From positions 12,520,501 through 12,584,500 of the forward strand of contig CM069607.1 of NCBI GenBank assembly GCA_035771175.1: DNA of 64,000 bases, given 5' to 3'. Shown here piece by piece: positions 23,108 through 30,603 of this stretch (position 1 is its first letter; each line of letters starts with the position of its first letter). The notes below the pieces were generated by a model. The model had not been told where the DNA came from. It did no database searches and worked only from the letters and a program-made list of their open reading frames with translations. This DNA is from Paratinospora sagittata. Its lineage: Eukaryota; Streptophyta; Magnoliopsida; Ranunculales; Menispermaceae. The position numbers and the translations under genes are program-made.

Positions 23108-26100
23108 AATGACGATGACGATGATGACAGAAGATCAACGAAGAAACGGATTTTGCAAGGGATTTGGAGGCGCGATTTTGCAGCACACAGATAGAGAGGG
23201 ATTTGGTCTTCTTCGCGCAGCAACAGCGACGAAGATGAAGAAGATGAAGATGGCGACAGGATTTTGGGTTTGTGGGTTTTGTTTTCTTCGCGCGATTTTG
23301 CAGCACACAAAGAGAGAGGGATTTGGTTTTCTTCGCGCTGCGACAGCGACGAAGATGAAGAAGATGAAGATGGAGACAGGATTTTGGGTTTGTGGGTTTT
23401 GTTTTCTTCGCGCGTTTTTTGCAGAACTAGCATAAAACGGGAACAAGGACGTCGAAGCAACAGCGGGGATCGAAAACAGGTGTGAGTCGTCAATCAACGA
23501 AGAAGACGATGAATAGTGACAGAGGTTCAGTCGCTTTGATCTTCAGAGAGCGAACTTGTGCGATTGAAGAAGACGATTTGTAACGATTCGTTTCCGACGA
23601 AGGCGAAGCTGCTCCGGGCTCTTCCAATGGCTAGATCACGATTTGCAGAAGACAAATCGATCCAGTTGCAGCGGCAGCAGCAGTAGTAGCACAGACGACG
23701 ACGACGGCGTCATGATTTCCACGCTAGCAATGAAGGCAGCGACAATGATGAATGTTCCGGCAGCGACGGCAATGAAGGTCACTCAAGAGGATTCCGGCGA
23801 TGAAGGCCGACAATGATGATTTCGACGATAAAGGTCGAAACAGATTTCCTAGTAATAAAAACCTAGGTCTCTGATACCATGTCGAGAAAATAAAATAATG
23901 AACGACACAAGATGTAACGTGGTTCTGCTTTATGGCCTACATCCACGGAAAAAGAGAAAAGATATTTATTCTTGTGTAATGTCTTAATGGAGGGACACCA
24001 TATATATAGACATACAGGACTATGTACATATAGCTATAATTACAATTTTAGTAACTGCTATATTCCTTAAAGGAAATAAGTCCTTAAAGGAAATAAATTT
24101 GTACAGGGAACAAATCTCAACAAAATAAAAGAATTGAAAGTTAAATATAACACCACATGTCTAAGATCGTGGACTATATCCTCATGGAAGACAAAAAGGC
24201 ACCCATAGCCCACTATCATGATCCCACAATAGAATTCTAGGTCAATGGTGTCCTTAAGGAGTTGATCTAATAGTTCTAACTTCTAAATGGACTGCTTGTA
24301 GATCCCCATAGATATAATACTAATTGACAAAAGAAAAAAACTAATGATAAAGAATAAATAATAAGAGAAGATGATAATGAGTAAACAAGAAAAATAAAGG
24401 AACAACAACAAGAGAACATAAAAAACAAAATCTTTGCTTTAGAGATGTGTCCATGCATTGGACAACCCACCACCCATGGAACCACCTTTGGACACCCTCC
24501 CCTTCCCCTCAAATAATATTTATCTCTATCTATATATATAGAAGAGAATGATTAAAGGGGAAGACCCACATGTTTCAAAAATGAGAGAGTAAGATAGAAA
24601 GAAACTGCTACACTAAACCAAAATAAGAGAAGGATAAAAAAGAGAAAAGGAAGATGAGGTGCAGGATGATTGTCACCCCAGTCTATGGTGGTGTTGTGCA
24701 AGGCTTCACAACCCTATTTCATCCATGTTTCTTCACCAAAGAGGAGGGCAACACAATCTCTGTATACAAACTTACTAATTTAAGCAAAACTCAAACAGAA
24801 GGACAAGAATTAGTATCGTTTTATAGCTTTTGGGAAAAATACAAGAAGTAACTCTAGAGTAAAATTCTTCTTGGGACTCAACCATACTAGATGTGTAATA
24901 GAACTCATTCCAATTACACACTAATCTTGCAAAAGAACGGGTGTCAATGTGATGAATGCTTCATTTTTGTCCAAAAAAGATCCCATTTCTTCTTTTTCTC
25001 CATGCCACTTTCCTTTCCTCTCCTCTCAAGTATTCAAGAATCATTCAAGCCCTAGCTCAAATCCTTGCAAGATCCACTTTTTAAGGATTGAATATTCGAC
25101 TTTGCCTTGGACTTTGGTCACTTAAAATTAGGAAGTTTAATTCAATGTAGAGACTAGAGATTTTTTGTTAATATTCGCTAAATTAGAGAAGTTTAGAGAT
25201 TTTTTTACATAGATACTAAATTATCCAGATTTATTGTAATATATACTGAAAACAAACAAAAATTGAAACTTTTACATTTCCATAAATGACCTATAGCAAA
25301 ATTAACCTTGATAAGTGGATTGATGAAATTTAAAATGGTGCTCCTAGTCTTGATATCTTTTCAGTGTTTTGATTTTCAGTTTTGTGGCAGCTTGCTCCTA
25401 GACTATTAATTTGATAGCTTAGCATTCTTCCTTGTTTAATTTGTCAGCTTATAGTTAAATTATATTTCATTTGATCTTGTTACGTGTGTTGCTAAAATAA
25501 AATAAAAGATGATGGCATTGAGAAATCTTTTAGTGTTTTCTTGAGTTTTTCTCGTAGTTTAAATTATTTTTTCTTCGTTGCTTTAGTTTATAACTTTATA
25601 CATATATATTTTTTAATTTCTTTCTTTTTCCATAGTTGGCATATCGCATACTCCATAAAATTGCATAATTTGCTAGTTTTCTATTAGAATATTGTTTTTT
25701 TCTTTTTAATCTTGATAAGTAGGTTGATGAAATAAAAAATGGTGCATGACTTTTGCTAACTTTGTTGCTTTTTTTATTGATGAAATAGAATTTGGTGGTT
25801 TCTTAGTCGAATTTTATTGAAATGTGTCGAATTTTTGCATTTTATTGAAAAATTAAACTTTAATTGAATTTTGTCAAACTTTACTAAACTATGTCAAAAT
25901 TTACTAAATTATGTCGAATTGTTTATCACATTCTTGCATTTTCGAAATCACTTGCACTTTTTGATTTGCCAAATTGGGTATCGAAAAACTCGCCAAAAGA
26001 TGGGTGAATTATTTCGATTCTTCATATATTGCCACTTTTATGCACTATTTGGATTAAAGAAACCATGAATCTCAATTTGAAGCAATGTTTTCAAGGTGTC

Positions 26101-29100
26101 GCCTAGGAGCAATGCTAGGCAGGCGGTGGGGGGTCGTGCAAATATTTAAAAAGTTTAGGAGGGGTCTCTCTAAGCTTTAAAAACATAATCCCCCCCCCAA
26201 CAGCAAACCCTCAAACTTTTCTCTCCCTAAGCCCATCCTTTCTATTTGCTCCGACCAAGACAACGCCGTTGAAATTTCCAGCGACCGACGGCGACCCTCC
26301 GGCAATAAATATTTGTTGTCCAACAATTGTTTTTTTTTTTTTTAACACACGAGAAAGCTTCCAATTTCGTCAAATCCCTTCGATAATATGTATTGTGGCA
26401 TGAATTAATGTTGTGGACATGATTTTAATTAATATGAAGTGTTTTTTATCATTTTATGAAAATTTGACATTTATTATAAAATATTGTTAGATATATATAA
26501 TTTTGTATATGAATTGTCCAAGGACCTATAAATAATTAATTAATTATGTAGGGACCTATAAATAAATATTTTTTATTGCTTAGGCCACGCCTCGCCTAGA
26601 CAGGGTAAATCGCCTTGACGCCTTAAAAAAACAATTATACTAGAGGTATCGAGCCTTAAAGTTGATGTTTCTCTTAGACATAATAGAGGCCATAATAGGA
26701 TTACTTTGGAGTTAAATCTTAAAAGAAACTGAGTTTAATATAAGGATGCTTCATTGTTGTAGAGAAACACCCCTAAAGCACAACACTTTTGTTGCAACCC
26801 TATGTAGCTTATTTGGGTTCTAATTTGTTACTTAGAAGCTTTAAATACCACTCCTTGTCAAATTGAACTTCTCTCTATCAATTCCTAATTTTAAGTGAAG
26901 AAGAATGTTTGATCGCCAACCTGGAGTTAGTGCATTTGGTAAAGAGGTGGCTTTGGAACCTAAAGGTCCCAAGTTCAACTCTTGTCACTGCCTCACTATA
27001 GGGGGTGAGAGGGATTAATGGGTCAAGAATGGGCTTGATACCTCCCCGAGAGTATATGGTGATGGATGGGGTAATGGAACTAGTTATACAACTAACTACT
27101 AACATTGTTTCTTCTCAAAAAAAAAAAAAAAGGGAGAACAATGTTTGATCCTTTGGACTCATGAAAAGGTCAATCAAGACTAGCTTTCACCTTTTGACAA
27201 TTAGATTTTAAAACTTTTGACAATCAGATTTTAATACCTTACATGATGTCATGAATGCACAATTACTCAATTTATGGTTGGGAAAAGGCTTTGTTGAGTA
27301 ACTTGAGTTGAGTTTGTAGTTGTCAAAATCATGTAATCAATAAATTATACGATTCATAATTTGATTCACACTAAAACAATTCAAATGGATTTATGAATCA
27401 TTATATGTTTGAATTGTAAGTGAATTGGTCTAAATCATGCGTTAAACGATGTAAATCAATACTTGTTTGGTGCGCGGAATAGGATAGGATAGGATACGAC
27501 TATTTTTAGTTCAATTCCTATGATTGGCTGTCAGGCGAGATCGGATAAAAACTAATCTCATTTAACTTTTTATCCCGTTCTAACGGGATGAAATAGGGAC
27601 GACCCAAAGCTTGGGATTAATCTTTTTTGTCTCCCGGCGCATTCACAGGTACTCTTCGCTCTTCTTCTTCGTTCACATGTACTCTTCTTCTTCTTCTTCT
27701 TCTTCTTCGTCATCGTTCTTCCTTCTCTCTCTTTTTTTTTGTTTTTAGGGTAATTGCAAAAGCTATTTTTAATCTTATCCTATATTGCACCAAACGTAGG
27801 ATAACATTAAAATTAGTCAAATCCTATCCTATCCTATCCTATCAAATTCAATCCCATAAAAATAATTCTAATCCTATAAAAATAATTATATCCTATCCCG
27901 CGCACCAAACGTTAGCTAAAAAAACATCAAGGTAGTCAGGATCGAGATCCTAGCTAGGATCATTGAGGGGTTCTTGAGAATCAGATCGTAATACTGGGTC
28001 GCGAGTCGTAAGATTCTATAAACCATGAAAATAATTATTTTAAATATGTATCTAAATATTGAAATTGTATAACCAACACTTTTGATGCAAACAAAATTCT
28101 AAAAATGTAAGAATTTATTATAGTAAAGCCCTATTTTACATTTAGGAAACATATATGACAATCAAGGTTTTTGCATTATACTAAATATTTGTCAAGTCAG
28201 TTGCATATAAAATTCAATATAGCTTATAAAACGCAATATAAAGAAATGTGCTAAAAGTTTCAACTAGTTATGTACTTTTATGATTGCTCAATACTCATAA
28301 GTTGTGACCTCCTTCATCCCAATTCACATGCTCATTCATTAATTTTAACAATCAATATTTCGTTTAGGGAAGTTTAGGCTTTAATGTCAATAGCATTGGG
28401 CTTTAAGCCTCAAGAGCCAACAAATTTCTTATATTTAGGCCTCAATTTTGCGACTTAACATGGATTGGAAGAATCTGGATTCTACAACACTCTAGTAGAA
28501 TCAAGGTCCTACCTTGATCCAAAAAATATATATATATAGAATTGAGGCCCTACTTTGACTCTTTTAAAAAAAAATTCTACTTGGGATCTGGGTCGATGAG
28601 TTGTGGGATCATAAAATCTTAAGATTCTTCGATCTGGATCTGGATTCTAACTACTATGAAAACACTAATATCTTTATAACTCTATGAGTATTGAGTACTT
28701 GATATGTGCAAATATACAATTCACATTTGTATTGTGAATCTTATGATTCAATGAGCTAAATCCCAATTAGATTACCAAGTCTTGAAATGATTCAATTTTG
28801 ATTCACGATTTTGACAATAATGGTTGAGTTGAGTCCTTGACATAGAACTCGCATAACCCAAGTGGATAATGTGCTCATCAAAAGACTTGTCATAAATAAG
28901 TACACACATATGTAAGCAACGAGGTATTGCATGATAAAAATACAAAGCACTTAGTCATCACTCACATAAAATTAAGAGGAGGAAGACCAAAGGGCATGAC
29001 AAGCCTTTTGTACAAACACCTTTTTTTTCAAACTCTCTTTCAAATTCATCTCTATATCTAATATGATTATGATGGTCCCTACCATAGATTCTAAATTGGT

Positions 29101-30281
29101 AGGTTTTCAATAAAGATTTTAGATCAAATTATGGAAATTAAACAAATAAAAAATTTGAAATGAACATCTTTAAGAAAAACAAACTTTAATGTGGTTAAAA
29201 CCCTTAGATAAGAGATAACACTTATGGTGTCCTTTATGCAAGACATAAACGAAACATCACTATTTGAATCAAAGTATTCCAGGGTTACCACATTAAGATT
29301 CTACCCAGGTGAGCCTACTCTACATACTCACATCTGACAATCATTCGAGCAAATGTCCTAAGTATGGCCTCTAGTAACTCTACAATTAGTGTACATTGAC
29401 TGCTCTGTTCCATTAATTGCTTGTTGCAGGCCCTTCACCAGCATTCTTTTCAAAAAATAAAAATTGATGCGATGCGATGCTGTATTACTTTGGTTGATGA
29501 CCTTAAATTGTGATATTTTCTCTTCAAAATCCTAATCGATTCGTTTAGCAGTAAGCTAAAAGTTCTTAGGAGCAACAATAAAGGTGACTTTTTAGGACAT
29601 TATCTTGATATTCGAAAATGTTAACCATCCTTTCTTCAACATACTTGAGGATAACAGAGTTCTTAAAGACATAGGCACCATAATGAGACACCTAATGCCT
29701 CTGGTTCCACAGTAGCTCCTTGATGACTCTAAGTAACCACAAAAACATTTTTTTCCTGTTAAACATCATCCAACTCCAGCTATGGGACACAGTTCTTCCT
29801 CTTTCTAAGATGCCCTTTCACTAACAGAAGGAAAAATAAAATAAAATCAAAATCTAATGCCCATAAGTTTCCAAATGTGCGAATTGAAGAACCAAGTTGC
29901 AATACAAGTGTCAAGGAAATCTCACTGTGATTCTAAGGAAGAATGGAACGTGACAGAATTATAACTCATCAAAAGGCAGTTTAATTAAGGCATAACGTAA
30001 AAAAATGCCAAAAGGGCAACAATAAATCACACTTTAGATCAAAAATTGGAAAGACCCAGAAGATGATTTTTGTCATACCTCCTCCGGATTTGCGCCTGTT
30101 CAGAACACGATTCCTACAATCAAAGCCCAAAAAAAAAAAAAAAGTACAAATTACATAAAGAAACAAGGGGGAAATTACAAAAATCAAAAGGGCGTTCGTG
30201 AGTGATATACCTCTGATTAGGAGGTGCATAACGTCTGACGGTGGTGGTGGAGGGGTTAGATTCCTGACCCTTGTCGATCAT
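11306..30281 (-). CDS. Conserved plant protein of unknown function, 3' end outside window
   Basis: Four coding exons: 30281-30211, 30113-30079, 11752-11561 and 11356-11306. All introns are GT-AG and every phase matches (2, 1, 1, 1), giving 116 residues. The protein starts [20 protein letters not shown], continues [20 protein letters not shown], has a polar middle ([20 protein letters not shown]), then [20 protein letters not shown] and [16 protein letters not shown]. It has no membrane segment or signal peptide. I recognise it as a small, basic-to-polar protein conserved in angiosperms, with no assigned activity. At least one further exon is expected, but no match was found down to position 1, so the gene runs off the left edge. 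Intron 2 is 18.3 kb and intron 4 exceeds 11.3 kb; both are filled with mobile elements. The ATG is the first in the leader. Confidence 0.85.
11561..11752 (-). CDS. Exon 3 of the minus-strand gene
   Basis: 192 bp encoding D36 to D99 plus one base. The acceptor is TGCAG|ATCG and the donor ACC|GTATGT. It is the largest exon and carries the [17 protein letters not shown] segment. Confidence 0.85.
11855..11912 (-). mobile_element. RTE LINE 3'-end fragment
   Basis: A short stretch (CTCAACTAAACTCAATAAAG, then ATATGGATTCAGCTAAAT) that resembles the conserved 3' end of the RTE LINE at about 13492. Confidence 0.55.
11913..13069. other. Intron 2, nothing recognised
   Basis: AT-rich intronic sequence with a poly(A) run (about 11927-11949). 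No gene or element could be identified. Confidence 0.5.
13070..13440 (+). mobile_element. hAT-like element, copy D, left part
   Basis: A diverged relative of copies A-C. Its left end reads GTGATGTCAAGGC and is followed by AAGCCTAGG and a stretch resembling the GGGGTCTCCCTAA region of copy B. The right part is at 16500-16738. An RTE LINE separates the halves. Confidence 0.5.
13490..16440 (-). mobile_element. RTE-clade LINE, inactivated
   Basis: A minus-strand non-LTR element in order from high to low coordinates: AP endonuclease, reverse transcriptase, and a 3' end of CAACTCAACTCAACTAAGCC type (as read on the plus strand). The endonuclease shows [32 protein letters not shown]-like text and RGDLNGRVG, then [18 protein letters not shown]. 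Many frame breaks are present. It appears to have inserted into hAT-like copy D. Confidence 0.8.
14214..14661 (-). pseudogene. RTE reverse transcriptase core, broken
   Basis: This is the central reverse transcriptase of the RTE LINE. Two overlapping frames carry [20 protein letters not shown] and [19 protein letters not shown], then [20 protein letters not shown] and [20 protein letters not shown]. The catalytic FADD motif reads FAND, so the second catalytic Asp pair is damaged even apart from the frameshift between the two segments (about 14390-14435). The domain would copy element RNA into DNA at the target in an active relative. Confidence 0.85.
16500..16738 (+). mobile_element. hAT-like element, copy D, right part
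   Basis: It matches the right half of copies B and C: an AT-rich stretch with ATTTGACATATATTGTGGAA, then GCCTCGCCTGGGT, CTAGATGAGGCCAATCATCT and the terminus CCTTGACAACACTA. Confidence 0.65.
16978..17188. mobile_element. Tourist-like MITE (211 bp)
   Basis: TIRs are GGCTGCGTTTGGTT and AACCAAACGGGGCC, flanked by TAA at 16975-16977 and 17189-17191. The 3-bp TAA duplication and GGC...GTTTGG ends fit PIF/Harbinger-derived Tourist elements. Its interior is made of AAAAAC-rich sequence with no ORF. Confidence 0.85.
17192..17323. mobile_element. Second partial Tourist-like end
   Basis: Adjacent sequence with the same AAAAACAAAAACGTATC style, ending ACCAAATGGAGCCT followed by TAA (17324-17326). The 14-bp end mirrors the left TIR at 16978, so a longer alternative element 16978-17323 or a nested copy is possible. 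Confidence 0.5.
17455..17491. repeat. (TG)n with CG interruption
   Basis: A TGTG microsatellite interrupted by GCGCGCG. Confidence 0.9.
17560..18390 (-). mobile_element. E-family element, copy 2
   Basis: Read on the minus strand from 18390, this block follows E3 for several hundred bases. Shared landmarks are AGAATTAATTCGG-type start sequence, GAAGTTTAATTCAATGTA, ATCTAGATTTATTGTAATAT, CCATAAATGAC, AAGTGGGTTGATGGA, TTTTGATTTTCA and TTTGTGG(T/C)AGCTTGCT. The far end has GCCAAATTTTGGCGAATT. It has no coding potential. The superfamily is not established. Confidence 0.6.
18391..19965. other. Intron 2, nothing recognised
   Basis: AT-rich sequence without a recognised gene or element. A stretch at 19560-19700 has repeated CAGTTCTGG motifs and a TATATAAAA box, suggesting an old promoter-bearing repeat, but I cannot name it. 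Confidence 0.4.
19966..20192 (-). repeat. 3' LTR of the copia element
   Basis: 227 bp, reading TGTCGAG...CTCAACA on the plus strand. It differs from the other LTR by about seven substitutions and lacks a 16-bp duplication, so insertion is fairly recent on an evolutionary scale. Confidence 0.93.
20199..22883 (-). pseudogene. Copia pol (integrase, RT, RNase H), broken
   Basis: In minus-strand order: the integrase core with FIDDCTR (Asp), [11 protein letters not shown] (Asp) and NGVAERK (Glu), completing a D-D-E triad; a linker with [14 protein letters not shown] and [19 protein letters not shown]; reverse transcriptase with [63 protein letters not shown] and YVDDIIMIG; then RNase H with [18 protein letters not shown] and DMLTKGL. 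Defects are a frameshift near 22470, in-frame stops near 21419 (where LDWPLQQ would be expected) and 21179, and a frame change near 20790. Catalytic residues are otherwise retained, which fits recent decay. Confidence 0.9.
22890..23870 (-). repeat. Repeat-rich leader replacing gag in the copia element
   Basis: Between the PBS and integrase lies GC-richer sequence with a (GACGAT)n run (about 23080-23125), and a 120-bp tandem repeat (23171-23290, 23291-23410, partial third) containing TTTTGCAGCACACA and GACGAAGATGAAGAAGATGA. Several frames are open for 80-210 codons but give low-complexity Ser-, His- or Met/Thr-rich peptides. No gag, zinc knuckle or protease motif was found. Confidence 0.75.
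23869..23879 (-). other. Primer binding site (initiator Met-tRNA)
   Basis: TCTGATACCA directly before the LTR on the plus strand is TGGTATCAGA on the element's strand, complementary to the 3' end of initiator Met-tRNA. Confidence 0.9.
23880..24122 (-). repeat. 5' LTR of the copia element
   Basis: 243 bp, starting TGTCGAG and ending CTCAACA on the plus strand. A 16-bp tandem duplication around AGGAAATAAGTCCTTAA makes it longer than its partner. Confidence 0.93.
24123..25092. other. Intron 2, nothing recognised
   Basis: AT-rich sequence with no gene or element identified. Confidence 0.4.
25093..26060 (+). mobile_element. E-family element, copy 3
   Basis: It starts ATTCGACTTTGCC and follows the minus-strand sequence of E2 through GAAGTTTAATTCAATGTAGA, CCAGATTTATTGTAATAT, CCATAAATGACC, AAGTGGATTGATGAA and TTTGTGGCAGCTTGCT. 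The right half is rich in GTCGAATTTT-like repeats and ends near GGGTATCGAAAAACTCGCC. No ORF is present. Confidence 0.6.
26083..26634 (+). mobile_element. hAT-like element, copy C
   Basis: About 550 bp, same orientation as copy B and co-linear with it (CGCCTAGGAGCAATGCTAGG, GGGGTCTCTCTAAG, TTTGCTCCGACCAAG, AATTAATTAATTATGTAGGG). The termini are decayed (CAATGTTTTCAAGG at left, CGCCTTAAAAAAAC at right) and no TSD is visible. Confidence 0.85.
26915..27134 (+). mobile_element. tRNA-derived SINE with TSD
   Basis: The head resembles a tRNA gene with an A-box-like AGTGCATTTGGTAAAG and a B-box-like GGTCCCAAGTTCAACTC. A body and a poly(A) tail (about 27117-27131) follow. Flanking 16-bp repeats AGAAGAATGTTTGATC (26899-26914) and AGAACAATGTTTGATC (27135-27150) differ at one base, which is the signature of LINE-mediated insertion. 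RNA polymerase III would transcribe an active copy. Confidence 0.9.
27465..27910. mobile_element. 446-bp MITE with GGATA/TATCC ends
   Basis: TIRs of about 22 bp, GTTTGGTGCGCGGAATAGGA versus GTTTGGTGCGCGGGATAGGA on the opposite strand, continue inward as repeated GGATA and TATCC. The interior contains a (TTC)n run near 27680-27712 and no protein. The right flank TTA suggests a PIF/Harbinger link, but the left flank does not confirm a TSD. Confidence 0.75.
27911..30078. other. Intron 2, nothing recognised
   Basis: AT-rich intronic sequence. Two stretches near 27940-28020 and 28580-28660 share GATCGTAAGATTCT-like text and may be ends of an old repeat. No gene was found. Confidence 0.4.
30079..30113 (-). 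CDS. Exon 2 of the minus-strand gene
   Basis: A 35-bp exon encoding [12 protein letters not shown] plus one base. The acceptor is TTGTAG|GAATC and the donor GAG|GTATGA. It is the small basic segment between two GT-AG introns (97 bp upstream and 18.3 kb downstream). Confidence 0.85.
30211..30281 (-). CDS. Exon 1 of the minus-strand gene (coding part)
   Basis: 71 bp coding for residues 1-23 plus two bases of Arg24. The start codon is at 30281-30279. The donor is AG|GTATAT, and exon 2 completes the codon in frame. Confidence 0.85.
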
Positions 30282-30593
30282 CTCCGACGACTATGTATCT
30301 ATTTATGTCTATTGGAAACTTGAGTTTTTTCTTCCTCCTCCACCACCACCAGCCGCTCCGGTTCACAGTTCAATGACCCTATTCTTCGGCGCCGCTTGCA
30401 AACCGTAGGGAGTGGAGGAGTGGATTGCAATGGTGTCGGAAATTGCAGACTTGACAACTCCTATTCTGACCCTTTTTTTCTACCCTGCCACTTCTACGAG
30501 CCACGAGCGTGGCACGGCTAATTTGGTCAGACAAATGTCCCAATTTACCGTGGATACCAAAGGAAATTTTTAAAAGAGACTACGTTGAAAGAA
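30282..30593 (-). promoter_or_regulatory. Leader and proximal promoter of the minus-strand gene
   Basis: This is the roughly 310 bp between the start codon and the foldback element. It is GC-richer than its surroundings, with CCACCACCACC and GGCGCCGC. No clear TATA box was found, so the transcription start is not fixed. No upstream ATG is present in the last 100 bases before the start codon. Confidence 0.5.
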
Positions 30594-30603
30594 AAAAAAA
30601 TAG

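Larger units (their letters stand above)
19966..24122 (-). mobile_element. Ty1/copia retrotransposon lacking gag, TSD AAATA
   Basis: A 4157-bp element with LTRs at both ends, a perfect 5-bp TSD (AAATA at 19961-19965 and 24123-24127), a Met-tRNA PBS (TGGTATCAGAG on the minus strand next to 23880) and a polypurine tract (GAGGGGGAG next to 20193). Pol encodes integrase, reverse transcriptase and RNase H in copia order. The region that should hold gag, protease and the pre-integrase zinc finger is replaced by about 1 kb of repeat-rich leader. It lies in intron 2 of the minus-strand gene, in the same orientation as the gene. Confidence 0.93.

Noticed and set aside
22858..23493. 211-codon minus-strand ORF and overlapping plus-strand ORFs
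   Set aside because: They lie in the tandem-repeat leader of the copia element, with Ser-, His- or Thr-Met runs and no gag motif.
27627..27935. 102-codon plus-strand ORF
   Set aside because: It is driven by a (TTC)n run within a MITE and the TIR sequence.
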